Notes: generated by a model not told the origin, from the letters alone. A DNA stretch of 64,000 nt from Desulfovibrio aminophilus (GCF_023660105.1 NZ_JAMHGA010000007.1:23591-87590), one strand, 5' to 3'. Counted from the first letter of the stretch, positions 44,157 to 53,484 are shown. Program-made: numbers and translations.

Positions 44157-44633
44157 ATGCGCAAGCTGCTTATCATGCTCACCCACCGCTGGGCCATCGC
44201 CTCCGCCAACGTGGTCATCGTGCTCATGGCCCTGCAGGGAACCTGGGACATCATCGGGCATTTCAAGTTCCTCGAAACCCATCAGGAGGCCATCGAGCTC
44301 GGGCTGGACGGCCTGGGCACCATTTTCGTGGCCTTCGGCGTGGCCCTGGAGGAGCGCGAGGGGCTCATGCGCTTCCTGAAGCTCTATCCCGCCCGCTTCA
44401 CGCCCCAGGAACACTTCGTGGACGAGCAGTGCCACTATCACGGCCTGAGCATCCTGCTCATCGGCCTGTTCATGGAGGTGCTCGTGTTCCTCATCCGCAT
44501 GCCGGACCTGAACACCGTGGACTTCGACCCGGCCCTGCTGGTGGGGGCCACGGTGCTGAACGTGTTCGGCGCGGTTCTCCTGGCGCGGCTCTCCTGGCTG
44601 CTGGCCCGGCCGGGGGACGCGGAGGCGGCGTGA
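44157..44633 (+). CDS. small polytopic membrane protein, 158 aa
   Basis: Three hydrophobic segments are visible: WAIASANVVIVLMALQG, LGTIFVAFGVAL and near the C-terminus ILLIGLFMEVLVFLI, then ATVLNVFGAVLLARL. No family motif is recognised. AAAGGAGA stands 6 bases before the ATG at 44157, which settles the start; the longer in-frame extension is a shadow of the opposite strand. It overlaps the next gene's GTG and so is co-translated with it. Confidence 0.68.
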   Translation: MRKLLIMLTHRWAIASANVVIVLMALQGTWDIIGHFKFLETHQEAIELGLDGLGTIFVAFGVALEEREGLMRFLKLYPARFTPQEHFVDEQCHYHGLSILLIGLFMEVLVFLIRMPDLNTVDFDPALLVGATVLNVFGAVLLARLSWLLARPGDAEAA

Positions 44634-45217
44634 TCCGGCCCCTGGCGGACAAGGCGGCCCTGCGGCGGGAGATGCTCGCCCGGCGGGCGGCCCTGGACGG
44701 GGCCGAGGTGGCCCGGGCCTCCCTGGCCGCGGCCGCGCGGGTTCGCGAACTGGACCGCTGGAGCGCGGCCGCCGAGGTCCTGGCCTATTGGCCCACGAAG
44801 AACGAGATCGACACCCGGCCCCTGGTGGCCGAGCTGTGGGGCCGGGGCGCGCGGGTGCTCCTGCCGCGCTGCCGCCAAGGCGAGCCCGGCCTGGCCGACC
44901 TGGCCTGCGTGGTGTGCGAGGCCGATCTGGTCCCGGGCGCGTTTTCCCTGCTGGAGCCGGGACCGGGCTGCGCCCTGGCTTCCGACGCCGCGCCGGACCT
45001 TGTCCTTGTCCCCGGCCTGGCCTTCGATCGCAAGGGCCGCCGCCTGGGCTTCGGCGGGGGCTATTACGACAGGATTCTGGCCCGGCCCGGCATGGACGGG
45101 GCCCTGGTGGTGGGCCTGGCCCACGCATTCCAACTGCTGCCGGAGCTGCCCGCGGACCCCTGGGACCGGCCCGTGGACGTGCTCTGCGCGGACGGGGAAA
45201 CACTGTGGTTCAAGTAG
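44630..45217 (+). CDS. 5-formyltetrahydrofolate cyclo-ligase, 195 aa
   Basis: The enzyme converts 5-formyl-THF to 5,10-methenyl-THF using ATP. GFGGGYYDRIL near residue 140 is the family's ATP-phosphate loop, and RREMLARRAAL at the N-terminus is typical. A GTG start at 44630 overlaps the previous stop (GTGA); no ATG gives this N-terminus. The next gene overlaps its end by 13 bases. ygfA/fau naming varies, so no symbol is given. Confidence 0.9.
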   Translation: MIRPLADKAALRREMLARRAALDGAEVARASLAAAARVRELDRWSAAAEVLAYWPTKNEIDTRPLVAELWGRGARVLLPRCRQGEPGLADLACVVCEADLVPGAFSLLEPGPGCALASDAAPDLVLVPGLAFDRKGRRLGFGGGYYDRILARPGMDGALVVGLAHAFQLLPELPADPWDRPVDVLCADGETLWFK

Positions 45218-45954
45218 CGTTCGTTCCCTTCGCCTTTCCCGGGGTGTTTTCGGTGAGCGCGGTGTTCACCTCCCGCCTGGGCGGGGCCAGCCGGGGGCCT
45301 TTCGCCGCCTCCAATCTCTCCTTCGACGTGGGCGACGAGCCCTCGGCCGTCGCGGCCAACCGCCTGGAGCTGCGCGAGCGCCTGGGCTTCGGGACCTGGA
45401 CCGAGTGCCGCCAGGTGCACGGCGAAACCCTGCTCCTGGACCCCGAGCCCGGGAGCTTGGAAGAGCCGGGAACCCGGGAGGCCGACGCCCTGGCCACGGC
45501 CCGGCCGGGGCAGGCCCTGGTGATCAAGACCGCCGACTGCCAGCCGATCCTCTTCGCGCACACGAGCGGGAAGTACATCGCCGCCGTGCATGCGGGCTGG
45601 CGCGGCAATCGGATGAACCTGCCGGGTTCGGCCGCGCGCCGCTTCTGCGAGGCCTACGGCCTCGAACCCCGCGACGTGCTCGCCGTGCGCGGGCCGAGCC
45701 TGGGCCCGGCCGCCGCCGAGTTCACCAATTTTCATGACGAGTTCGGGCCTGAATTCGTGGACTACTACGATCCGGCCGCAAAGACCGTGGACCTCTGGCG
45801 TCTGACCCGGGACCAGCTCATCGGGGCCGGGCTCCTGCCGGAGAACGTCTTCGGCCTGGAGATGTGCACCCGGACCATGCGCGACGAGTTCTTCTCCTAC
45901 CGCCGCAACCCGACCACCGGCCGCCAGGCCGGGATCATCTGGATTCGCCCGTAG
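45205..45954 (+). CDS. pgeF: laccase-domain protein (PgeF/YfiH-type purine nucleoside phosphorylase family), 249 aa
   Basis: QVHGE, KTADCQPILF and AVHAGWRGN carry the His-Cys-His triad of the family, which is now known for peptidoglycan-editing in E. coli and for purine nucleoside cleavage in other members. The GTG start at 45205 is chosen because the frame upstream is a shadow of the folate enzyme; GGGGAA lies just before it. The gene overlaps the cyclo-ligase by 13 bases. Confidence 0.85.
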   Translation: MVQVAFVPFAFPGVFSVSAVFTSRLGGASRGPFAASNLSFDVGDEPSAVAANRLELRERLGFGTWTECRQVHGETLLLDPEPGSLEEPGTREADALATARPGQALVIKTADCQPILFAHTSGKYIAAVHAGWRGNRMNLPGSAARRFCEAYGLEPRDVLAVRGPSLGPAAAEFTNFHDEFGPEFVDYYDPAAKTVDLWRLTRDQLIGAGLLPENVFGLEMCTRTMRDEFFSYRRNPTTGRQAGIIWIRP

Positions 45955-45961
45955 GGATCGC

Positions 45962-46471
45962 TCAGGACGCTGGATAGCTCTCCCGGCGGGTCTTGTTCTT
46001 GATGGGCCCGCCCCAGATCTTGGAGTTGGGCACCGTGACCACCTCGGCCTCGGTGAGGATCACGGTCATGGTTACGGTGATCTCCCGCACCACGCCGTCC
46101 ACGCCACCGGCCGAAACCGTATCGCCCACGCCGAAGGGCCGGTAGACCATGAGCAGGATGCCCGCGGCCAGGTTGCCCAGGGCGTCCTTGGCCGCGAAGC
46201 CGAGCACGAAGCCGGTGACCGACAGCCCGGCGATGAATCCGGCCACGTCGAAGCCCAGGGTGCCCAGGACCACGGCCAGGAGCATGAGCCAGAGCGCGGC
46301 CGAGAGGGCCCGCCGGGCGAAGGCCGTGAGCGTGGGGTCGAGATTGGCCCTGGCCATGGCCCGGGACAGGGCGGCCCCGGCCAGGCGCACGGCCAGCCAA
46401 CCCGCCACGAGGATGACCGCCGCCCGGATCCAGGCGGGCGCGCCGCTCATGAAGCCCATGGGAATGTCCAT
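45962..46471 (-). CDS. short MscS-type mechanosensitive channel homologue, 169 aa
   Basis: Transmembrane segments AVILVAGWLAVRLAG, ALWLMLLAVVLGTLG and the pore-lining glycine-rich helix VTGFVLGFAAKDALGNLAAG match the MscS pore domain, and IYRPFGVGDTV-like sequence opens the beta domain. It ends after about 40 residues of the beta domain, whereas MscS is about 286 residues, so the C-terminal alpha/beta vestibule is missing. The second ATG (46471) has a better-spaced AAGGAGG than the first (46474). Confidence 0.75.
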   Translation of the reverse strand: MDIPMGFMSGAPAWIRAAVILVAGWLAVRLAGAALSRAMARANLDPTLTAFARRALSAALWLMLLAVVLGTLGFDVAGFIAGLSVTGFVLGFAAKDALGNLAAGILLMVYRPFGVGDTVSAGGVDGVVREITVTMTVILTEAEVVTVPNSKIWGGPIKNKTRRESYPAS

Positions 46472-46489
46472 CATCTCCTCCTTGCGCGT

Positions 46490-47836
46490 TCAGTGCGTGG
46501 TTTCAGTGGGTTCGGCCGGACCCTCCGGCAGGCCCCGCAGCACGAGCCAGCCCAGAAGCCCGGCGGCCAGGGAGGCGGCCAGCACGGCGGTCTTGGCCAG
46601 GGCCTCGGCCCCGGGATCGTCGAAGGCCAGACCGGCGATGAAGATGGACATGGTGAAGCCGATGCCCGCCAGGCAGCCCGCGCCCAGGAAGTGACGGGCC
46701 GTGGTTCCGGCGGGGGCCGCCGCGAGGCCCGCGCGCGTCAGGGCCAGGGCCGTGAGCGCCACGCCCACGGGCTTGCCCAGGAGCAGTCCGGCCAGGATGC
46801 CCAGGGACAGGGGCTGGGCCAGGGCGCGGCCCATGTCGCCGGAGAGGTCCACCCCGGCGTTGGCCAGGGCGAAGAGGGGCATGACCGCCAGGGCCATCCA
46901 GGGATGCAGGCGGGCCTCCAGGCGCTGCAGGGGCGTCTCGGCGTCGCGCCCGGCCCGGCGCAGGTCCAGGAGGATTTTGTGCCGCCGGGGATTGGCCAGC
47001 ATGCCCTGGCCTCTACGGTTGGCTTGGCGGAAATCTTCAATCAGGTCGCGTACCCTGCCGACGTAGGTTCCGCCGCCCAGGCGCGGCCGGGCCGGGATGG
47101 TCATGGCCGCCAGAACTCCGGCCACGGTGGCGTGGACCCCGGACTTGAGGAAGGCCAGCCAGAGGGCGCAGCCCAGGACGAGGTAGACTCCGCTGGCGCG
47201 CACGCCCAGGGCGTTGGCCCCGGCCATGCAAAGCAGCAGGAGCAGGCCCAGGCCGAGGAAGGTCCAGTGGATGGTTCCGGTGTAGAACAGGGCGATGACC
47301 AGCACCGCGCCGATGTCGTCCACGATGGCCACGGCCGTGAGAAATATCTTGAGCGTCGCCGGGACGCGGCGGCCGAGCAGGGAGAGCACGCCCAGGGCGA
47401 AGGCGATGTCCGTGGCCATGGGCACGCCCCATCCGTCCGCGTGCGGGGAGCCCTGATTGCAGGTCCAGAAGAGCGCGGCCGGGACGAGCATGCCGCCCAC
47501 GGCCGAGGCGATGGGCAGGAGGGCCTGCCGGGGCGAGGCCAGTTCGCCCGCCAGGAACTCGCGCTTGATTTCCAGGCCCACCACGAAGAAGAACATGGCC
47601 ATGATCCCGTCGTTGATCCAGAGCAGCAGCGGCTTGGCCAGCAGCGCGCCGCCCAGGCCGACGCTCAGGGGCATGGCCCAGAGCGCATGGTAGCCTTCGG
47701 CCCAGGGCGAGTTGGCCCAGACGAGCGCCGCGATGGTGGCCGCCACCAGGAGCAGGCCGCTGGACGCGGAGGTGTGGAAGAACCTCTGGAACGGGGAGAG
47801 GATGGTGTCGATGGGCTCGCGGAACAGGGGACGCAT
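46490..47836 (-). CDS. nhaA: Na+/H+ antiporter NhaA, 448 aa
   Basis: The protein exchanges Na+ for protons and maintains cytoplasmic pH. VAIVDDIGAVLVIALFY holds the two adjacent Asp residues (Asp163/164 in E. coli) that bind Na+. WINDGIMAMFFFVVGLEIKRE and ATDIAFALGVL are other NhaA signatures, and about 12 membrane segments are visible. An ATG at 47836 (MRPLF) is preferred over a GTG at 47866; neither has a clear ribosome site. Gap to selD is about 50 bases. Confidence 0.93.
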   Translation of the reverse strand: MRPLFREPIDTILSPFQRFFHTSASSGLLLVAATIAALVWANSPWAEGYHALWAMPLSVGLGGALLAKPLLLWINDGIMAMFFFVVGLEIKREFLAGELASPRQALLPIASAVGGMLVPAALFWTCNQGSPHADGWGVPMATDIAFALGVLSLLGRRVPATLKIFLTAVAIVDDIGAVLVIALFYTGTIHWTFLGLGLLLLLCMAGANALGVRASGVYLVLGCALWLAFLKSGVHATVAGVLAAMTIPARPRLGGGTYVGRVRDLIEDFRQANRRGQGMLANPRRHKILLDLRRAGRDAETPLQRLEARLHPWMALAVMPLFALANAGVDLSGDMGRALAQPLSLGILAGLLLGKPVGVALTALALTRAGLAAAPAGTTARHFLGAGCLAGIGFTMSIFIAGLAFDDPGAEALAKTAVLAASLAAGLLGWLVLRGLPEGPAEPTETTH

Positions 47837-47884
47837 GCTGGAATAATGCGTCGAAGCGGGGGCCACGGCAAGCGTTTTCGGAAT

Positions 47885-48934
47885 TCAGACGAGGCGCAGG
47901 GGCGGACGGCCCTCCTCGGCGGGCGCGGCGCGGCCCACGACAACGGCCAGATCCCCGGCCTCCAGGAGCATGGCCCGGGCCTGTTCCAGCCGGTCTTCGG
48001 GCACGCCCAGGAGCAGGCCGCCCGAGGTCTGGGCGTCGAAGATCAGGTCCGCCGACAGGGGGTCCAGGCCCGGCGCGACCTCGGTGAACGGGGCGTAGTG
48101 CCTGCGGTTGCAGAGGCTGCCCGCGGGCATGAGGCCCATGCCCGCCAGTTTCCGCACCGGGTCCAGGAAGGGGGCGTCGGCCACGCGCAGCTCCACGGCC
48201 AGGCGCGAGGAGCGGGCCATCTCCAGGGCGTGGCCGCCCAGGCCGAAGCCGGTGACGTCCGTGGCCGCGACGAGCCCCAGCTCGCGGATGACCCGGGCCC
48301 CGGCGGCGTTCAGCCGGGAGCACCAGCGCACGATGGTCCGTTCGAACTCGGCGCAGCCCTCCCAGTCGGCCTTGACCGCCGTGGCCAGCACGCCGATGCC
48401 CAGGGGCTTGGTCAGGACGAGCAGGTCGCCGGGCCGCAGGCCGCCCTTGATGGCCACCTGCCCGGGGTCCACGGCCCCGGACACGGCCAGGCCGTATTTC
48501 AGTTCCTCGTCGGCCACGCTGTGGCCCCCGGCCGGGGCCGCCCCGGCCTCCAGCACCTGGTCGCGGCCGCCGCGCAGGATGTCCTGGAGCACCCAGGAGG
48601 GCATCTTGCCCTGGGGGAAGCAGACGATGTTCATGGCCGACCAGGGTTCGCCGCCCATGGCGTAGACGTCGGAGAGGGAGTTGGCCGCCGCGATGCGGCC
48701 GAATTCGTAGGGATCGTTCACCAAGGGCGTGAGGAAGTCCACGGTCTGGACCAGGGCCTTGCCCGGGGGGAACGAAAGGACGCAGGCGTCCTCATGCTCT
48801 CCTCCTGCTCCGGCGAGGATGCGTGGGTCAGGGCTCTTGGACAGCCCGGCGAGCGCTTCCTCCAGATCCCCGGGAGGAATCTTGGCGGCTCAACCCGCCG
48901 CGCGGACGCTGCGGACCAGATCGTACCTGGGCAT
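47885..48934 (-). CDS. selD: selenide, water dikinase, selenocysteine-containing, 349 aa
   Basis: SelD makes selenophosphate for selenocysteine and 2-selenouridine synthesis. Reading from the ATG at 48934 gives MPRYDLVRSVRAAG, a TGA at 48892-48890, then AAKIPPGDLEEAL, VLSFPPGKALVQTVDFLTP and the rest of SelD. The TGA is codon 15, three residues before Lys18, the same spacing as Cys17 and Lys20 in E. coli. Later motifs EFGRIAAANSLSDVYAMGG, GGHSVADEE and TDVTGFGLGGH are intact. AAGGAG 7 bases upstream of the ATG supports the start. A tool treating TGA as stop would wrongly start at GTG 48742 and lose the catalytic lobe. Confidence 0.9.
48857..48879 (-). promoter_or_regulatory. SECIS-like hairpin downstream of the selD TGA
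   Basis: On the minus strand TTCCTCC (48879-48873) and GGAGGAA (48863-48857) form a perfect 7-bp stem with a 9-base loop CGGGGATCT. The stem starts 10 bases after the TGA, within the usual bacterial SECIS distance, and the loop is G-rich and ends in T. This agrees with SelB-guided Sec insertion. Confidence 0.7.
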
Positions 48935-48964
48935 GCCCTGCTCCTTGGTGCTGTTCACGTGGAC

Positions 48965-48993
48965 GGCGGGCGGAGCCGGACGCCCCGCCCGCC
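48965..48993. repeat. inverted repeat between copZ-like and selD genes
   Basis: GGCGGGCGG (48965-48973) and CCGCCCGCC (48985-48993) form a 9-bp stem with an 11-base loop. T residues follow only on the plus strand, so it does not look like a terminator for the minus-strand genes around it. Confidence 0.4.
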
Positions 48994-49023
48994 TTTTCAT
49001 CAATTGGAAGGCGGCGAAGCCGC

Positions 49024-49230
49024 TCAGCCCGCGACCTCGTACCCGGCCTTCGTGATCTTGTCCTTGATGGTGGCCGCGTCCACGGGGCTGACCTCCTCGT
49101 AGGTCACTTCGCCCGTGGCCAGGTTCACCTTCACGTTCCTGATGCCCTCGGTGGTTTCCAGGGTCTTGGTCACGGTCCCGGCGCAATGGCCGCAGCTCAT
49201 GCCCTTGACCACGATCTTCTTCTCGGCCAT
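49024..49230 (-). CDS. heavy-metal-associated (HMA) domain protein, CopZ-like copper chaperone, 68 aa
   Basis: VVKGMSCGHCAGTVTKTLE (7-25) contains the GMxCxxC metal site; the length and fold order fit a single ferredoxin-like HMA domain. It should carry Cu(I) to the CopA pump encoded just upstream. AGGAGG precedes the ATG at 49230 by 8 bases. It is 12 bases from the copA stop, so they are co-transcribed. Confidence 0.88.
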   Translation of the reverse strand: MAEKKIVVKGMSCGHCAGTVTKTLETTEGIRNVKVNLATGEVTYEEVSPVDAATIKDKITKAGYEVAG

Positions 49231-49242
49231 GCGTGCATCCTC

Positions 49243-51717
49243 CTATTGGTCCCCGGGGCGGAAGAACCGCAGCCGCAGGGCGTTGCTGACCACGAAAACC
49301 GAACTGAGCGCCATGGCCGTGCCCGCGATCATGGGCGAGAGCGTGGGACCGCCGAAGGCGTGCAGGACTCCGGCCGCCACCGGGATGCCCACGGTGTTGA
49401 AGGCGAAGGCCCAGAACAGGTTCTGGCGGATGTTGCGCAGGGTCGCCCGGCTCAGGCCCAGGGCGGTGAGCACGCCGCGCAGATCGCCCGTCATGAGCAC
49501 AATGTCGCCGGATTCCACGGCCACGTCAATGCCCGAGCCCATGGCCACGCCCAAATCCGCGCGGGCCAAGGCCGGGGCGTCGTTGATGCCGTCTCCGGCC
49601 ATGGCCGTGACCAGGCCGCGCTGTTGCAGCTTCTCGATCTCGGCGGCCTTGCGGTCCGGCAGGACCCCGGCCACCACCTCGTCGATGCCCGCCTCGCGCG
49701 CCACGGCCCGGGCCGTGGCCTCGTCGTCGCCGGTGAGCATGACCACCGCGAGGCCCAGGGCCTTGAGCCGGGCCACCACCTCGGGGGCCTCGTCCTTGAG
49801 CTTGTCGGCCACGGCCAGCACGGCGGCCGCCCGGCCGTCCACGGCCAGATGCAGGGCGGTGCGGGCCTGGGCCGAGAAGCGCGTGGCCAGGGCGTCCATC
49901 TCCGGCGGGATCGCGGCCCCGGCCTCGGCGAGCAGGGCGCGGTTGCCGAGCAGGAGGTCGCGGCCCGCCACCCGGACGCGTACGCCCCGGCCCGTGACCG
50001 ACTCGAAGGACTCCGGCTCGGAGAGGGCCGCGCCGCGCGCCTGGGCCGAGGCGGTCACGGCCTTGGCCAGGGGGTGCTCGGAGAGGCTTTCGGCCGAGCC
50101 CGCCAGGGCCAGGGCTTCGGCCTCGGAAAGGCCTGCTCCGGGCAGGATTTCCAGGTCCGTGAGTTCGGGCTTGCCGTGGGTCAGGGTGCCGGTCTTGTCG
50201 AAGACCACGGCCGTGATCTCCCCGGCCTTCTGCAGGGCCCCGCCGCTCTTGATGAGCACGCCGAGCTGCGCGCCCCGGCCCGTGCCGACCATGATCGAGG
50301 TGGGCACGGCCAGGCCCATGGCGCAGGGGCAGGCGATGACCATGACGGCCACGAAGACGCGCAGGGAGAAGGCGAATCCGGCCCCGGAGAAATACCAGCC
50401 GAGGAAGGCCAGGGCGGCCACGGCCATGACCGCGGGCACGAAATAGTAGGACACGCGGTCGGCCAGGTTGGCGATGGGGGCCTTGGAGCCCTGGGCCTCC
50501 TGCACGAGGCGCACGATGCGGGCCAGCATGGTGTCCTGGCCCACGCGCTCGGCGCGCAGGGTGAGCGCGCCGGTGGTGTTCAGGGTGCCGCCCACCACGG
50601 CGTCGCCCTCGGTCCGGGCCACGGGCAGGGGTTCGCCGGTGAGCATGGACTCGTCGATGCGCGTGGAACCCTTGAGGATGCGGGCGTCCACGGGGATGCG
50701 CTCGCCGGGTTTGACCAGGAGTTCGTCGCCGGGCTCCAGCTCGTCCACCGGCGCCTCCACCTGCGCGCCGTCCCGCAGCAGGGTGGCCGTGCGCGGGGCC
50801 AGGTCCATGAGCGCGCGCACCGCGTCGGTGGTCTTCAGCTTGGAGCGGGCCTCCAGGTACTTGCCCAGGGAGATGAGCGTGACGAGCACGGCAGCGGACT
50901 CGAAATAGAGGTCGTGGGCCAGTTCGTGACGGCCCAGGGCGATCTCCAGGGTGTTCCAGAGGCTGTAGAGGAAGGCCGCCCCCGTGCCCAGGGCCACCAG
51001 GGAGTCCATGCTCGGGGCCCGGCGGAGCAGGGCCGGGATGCCGAAGCGGTAGAAGTTGCGGCCGATCCAGAGCACCGGCGCGGTGAGCGCGGCCTGGACC
51101 AGGGCGAATGTCAGGGGCGCGCTGTCCGGGGCCAGGAAGGCGGGCAGCGTCAGGCCCATCATGTGGCCCATGGAGAGGAGGAACACGGGCAGGGCCAGGG
51201 CGAAGGCCGGAATCAGGGCCCGTCCCTGGGCGCGCACCCGTTCGAGGGTTTCCTGGCGGTGTTTCTCGAAGTCCGAGGCCCCGGCCAGGGTCTCCGTGCC
51301 GTAGCCCGCCTCGCGGATGGCCTCGCGGATGGCCCGGGGGCCGACGGCCGCCGGATCATAGAGGATGCTCGCGGTCTCGGCGGCGAGGTTGACCTGGGCC
51401 GAGGCCACGCCGGGCAGGGCGGCCGTCACCCGTTCCACGCGGGCGGAGCAGGCCGCGCAGTGCATGCCCGTGACGCGCAGGTCGAGGCGGCTTTCGGCCG
51501 GGGCGAACTCCAGGCCGTAGCCCATGTCCTCCACGGCGGCCTTGATCTCTTCGGGCCGGAGCGCGGCGGGGTCCCAGCTCACGTCCAGGCTTTCGGCGGC
51601 GAGGTTGACCTGGGCCGAGGCCACGCCGGGCAGGGCGGCCACTCCCCGTTCCACGCGGGCGGAGCAGGCCGCGCAGTGCATGCCCGTGACGCGGGCGCGT
51701 TGTTTCTGCGTTTCCAT
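49243..51717 (-). CDS. copA: copper-exporting P-type ATPase, 824 aa
   Basis: Two N-terminal HMA domains (MHCAACS with Cys15/18 and Cys87/90) precede the P1B-ATPase core. [10 protein letters not shown] is the membrane CPC metal site, [11 protein letters not shown] holds the phosphorylated Asp, SEHPLAKAV is the HP locus, and [13 protein letters not shown] is the hinge. The ATG at 51717 follows an AGGGG. The two HMA domains are almost identical at the DNA level (see repeats), which points to recent duplication. The pump exports Cu(I) from the cytoplasm. Confidence 0.95.
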   Translation of the reverse strand: METQKQRARVTGMHCAACSARVERGVAALPGVASAQVNLAAESLDVSWDPAALRPEEIKAAVEDMGYGLEFAPAESRLDLRVTGMHCAACSARVERVTAALPGVASAQVNLAAETASILYDPAAVGPRAIREAIREAGYGTETLAGASDFEKHRQETLERVRAQGRALIPAFALALPVFLLSMGHMMGLTLPAFLAPDSAPLTFALVQAALTAPVLWIGRNFYRFGIPALLRRAPSMDSLVALGTGAAFLYSLWNTLEIALGRHELAHDLYFESAAVLVTLISLGKYLEARSKLKTTDAVRALMDLAPRTATLLRDGAQVEAPVDELEPGDELLVKPGERIPVDARILKGSTRIDESMLTGEPLPVARTEGDAVVGGTLNTTGALTLRAERVGQDTMLARIVRLVQEAQGSKAPIANLADRVSYYFVPAVMAVAALAFLGWYFSGAGFAFSLRVFVAVMVIACPCAMGLAVPTSIMVGTGRGAQLGVLIKSGGALQKAGEITAVVFDKTGTLTHGKPELTDLEILPGAGLSEAEALALAGSAESLSEHPLAKAVTASAQARGAALSEPESFESVTGRGVRVRVAGRDLLLGNRALLAEAGAAIPPEMDALATRFSAQARTALHLAVDGRAAAVLAVADKLKDEAPEVVARLKALGLAVVMLTGDDEATARAVAREAGIDEVVAGVLPDRKAAEIEKLQQRGLVTAMAGDGINDAPALARADLGVAMGSGIDVAVESGDIVLMTGDLRGVLTALGLSRATLRNIRQNLFWAFAFNTVGIPVAAGVLHAFGGPTLSPMIAGTAMALSSVFVVSNALRLRFFRPGDQ
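51377..51477. repeat. HMA-domain DNA repeat, copy in HMA2
   Basis: This 101-base segment matches 51593-51693 at 97 of 101 positions as I align them; the four differences cluster in one short block. It encodes the metal-site core of the second HMA domain of copA. Confidence 0.85.
51593..51693. repeat. HMA-domain DNA repeat, copy in HMA1
   Basis: The counterpart of 51377-51477, encoding the equivalent part of the first HMA domain, with a 216-base offset. Such identity at third codon positions implies recent duplication or gene conversion. Confidence 0.85.
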
Positions 51718-51783
51718 CGCCCCTGGATAAGTCCCGCTTCGGGAAGTGTCAATGAGATCGATTGTCGCTCTCAATGATGGAAG

Positions 51784-51810
51784 AAAAAAAGGGGGGCCGA
51801 AGCCCCCCTT
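51784..51810 (-). terminator. intrinsic terminator after the EF-hand gene
   Basis: On the minus strand AAGGGGGGC, a TTCG tetraloop and GCCCCCCTT form a 9-bp stem followed by a run of T residues. It is a canonical, strong terminator. Confidence 0.92.
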
Positions 51811-51830
51811 CGCGTGTGTCGCGGCGATGC

Positions 51831-52856
51831 TCAGGCCGTGGCGGCCAGCCCGCTTCCGCTGGTGTCGCCGAAGAGGGAGTACATGGCCGAGTCGGCCTGC
51901 TCCCTGTAGGCCGAGAGGGCCTTCATGAAGAGGTTGCCGGACAGCGAAGCGGATCCGCCCGCCTGGGCGTTGCCGTGCTGCTCCATCCAGGCGATGAACT
52001 CCTCCGTGCTGACCGTGCCGTCGTGGTTGGTGTCCATCTCGTCGTCCGTGGACGAGGAGGAGGACGATCCCGAGGCCGCGTCGCTGGAGGCCGTCTCGGT
52101 GCTCTGGCCGGAGGATGCATTCTGGGTGGGCGCGCTCATCTGGGCGGCCATCTCCTCGCGCCGGCTCTTGAGTCCGGCCACCAGCTCCTCCGCGCTCACC
52201 TGGCCGTCGCCGTTGGTGTCGAAGGCCGAGATGGAGGTGTCGGAGCCCAGTTCGCCGGTGCTCAGGGAGCCGTCGCCGTCGGCGTCCAGTTCGCCCATGA
52301 TGCGCTGGGCCAGGTCGTTGTCGCCCTGCGCCATCATGGCCTCGTGGTCGGCCTTGAGCCCGGCCTGGATCTCGCTGGAGGAGAGCAGGCCGTCGCCGTC
52401 GGTGTCGTAGGAGGCCAGCTTCTCGGCGTCCAGGCCCGACTCCTCGGCGGAGAGCAGGCCGTCGCCGTCGGTGTCGTACTTGCCCAGGATGTCGGCGGCC
52501 ATCTGGGCCTCCGGGCCCTCGCCGTCCTGGCCCATGCCGCTCTGGATGCGGCCCAGGAAGGCGTTGCGGCTCATTTCGCCCTCGGCGGCCTGGCCGGCCG
52601 CCTCCTTGCGCTGCTGCTTGAGTCCCTCCTGGAACTCCGCCGGAGAGACCACACCGTCCTTGTTCGTGTCGAAGCGGTCGAACATCTCCTGGCTGCAGCG
52701 CATTTCGTCGATGGACAAGCCGCCGCTGCCGTTCGTGTCCTTTTCCTTGAACAATCGGGCTGCCTGGTCGGAGTCCGACTTGTCCATGTGGGCGGATTGC
52801 GCCAGCGAGAACAGATTGGTGATCTCGCTTCCGCCGCAGATGCTTGAGAGTGCCAT
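51831..52856 (-). CDS. seven-EF-hand calcium-binding protein, 341 aa
   Basis: Seven 12-residue EF loops of the DxDxDG type occur at residues 40-51, 63-74, 128-139, 151-162, 191-202, 213-224 and 275-286, mostly in pairs 22-23 residues apart. They include [24 protein letters not shown] and [13 protein letters not shown] Ser-rich linker lies at 248-271. No signal peptide or membrane segment is seen, so localisation is uncertain. AAGGAAA precedes the ATG. It may buffer or sense Ca2+. The 229 bases upstream (52857-53085) show no clear signal. Confidence 0.87.
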   Translation of the reverse strand: MALSSICGGSEITNLFSLAQSAHMDKSDSDQAARLFKEKDTNGSGGLSIDEMRCSQEMFDRFDTNKDGVVSPAEFQEGLKQQRKEAAGQAAEGEMSRNAFLGRIQSGMGQDGEGPEAQMAADILGKYDTDGDGLLSAEESGLDAEKLASYDTDGDGLLSSSEIQAGLKADHEAMMAQGDNDLAQRIMGELDADGDGSLSTGELGSDTSISAFDTNGDGQVSAEELVAGLKSRREEMAAQMSAPTQNASSGQSTETASSDAASGSSSSSSTDDEMDTNHDGTVSTEEFIAWMEQHGNAQAGGSASLSGNLFMKALSAYREQADSAMYSLFGDTSGSGLAATA

Positions 52857-53085
52857 GCACGTTTCCTTCTGCCTGCCCCCGCGCGGGAGGAGCGCGGAGG
52901 GTCGTCAGGATGCAATTCAAGGAATCGTCGAAAGGGACGCTGGGGGGGCGCGGCCCCTGGCCGCGGGAAGGGATCATGGCATGGCAGCCTCCATCGTCTC
53001 CCCTCCCAAGGGACACGAAGGTGGCCTTCAAACACTGAGACGCGGATGCATCGAAAACGTTACACCTGGACCTCCGATCGGATGT

Positions 53086-53484
53086 TCAGACCACGACGCT
53101 GAGCATGGGGGCGGCCGTGCTCCCGCCGCCTCCGGCTTGGGCGGAGTAGGCCGCCAGCCCCTGGCGGCGCAGGCTCGGGCTGTCCTGGAACTCCGGCGTG
53201 GTCTCCGTGATCCGCCCCTGGACGAGCAGGGCCTCGTACAGGGCGTCGGCCTCCAGGGCGCCCTGGAAGACGCGCCCGGCGCGGACTCGCGCCGGATCGG
53301 AGCCGCTTTCCAGGGAGACGTCGGCGGATTCGTAGGACAGGCCCAGGGAGCCGAGGGAGAAGCCGAGGGAGCGGGCCGTGATCGTGGTCCCGCGCAGGGC
53401 GTCGGGCAGGACGGAGTCCCGCCGCTCGACGGCCTGGTACTGGCGCAGGGCCTGGCCGGCGGAACCTCCGACGGCTGGGGTCAC
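53086..53484 (-). CDS. hypothetical protein, 132 aa
   Basis: I do not recognise the family. The segment ITARSLGFSLGSLGLSYESADVSLESG has alternating polar and hydrophobic residues suggestive of beta structure, and the C-terminus ends in a Gly/Ala-rich tail and hydrophobic LSVVV. A GTG at 53484 is chosen as start because GAGGAG lies 6 bases upstream, and because a promoter (-10 at 53665-53660) is too close to the alternative ATG at 53655 to provide a leader. It lies upstream of the EF-hand gene in the same direction. Confidence 0.5.
   Translation of the reverse strand: MTPAVGGSAGQALRQYQAVERRDSVLPDALRGTTITARSLGFSLGSLGLSYESADVSLESGSDPARVRAGRVFQGALEADALYEALLVQGRITETTPEFQDSPSLRRQGLAAYSAQAGGGGSTAAPMLSVVV

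Noticed and set aside
47836..47866. GTG start 47866 for nhaA
   Set aside because: No ribosome site, and the ten extra residues do not match NhaA N-termini. The evidence is weak either way.
47885..48742. selD starting at GTG 48742
   Set aside because: This start loses the N-terminal lobe including the catalytic Cys/Sec and Lys. The upstream frame clearly continues SelD homology through a TGA.
48965..48993. Hairpin as terminator of copA-copZ
   Set aside because: T residues follow only on the wrong strand. selD is probably reached by read-through.
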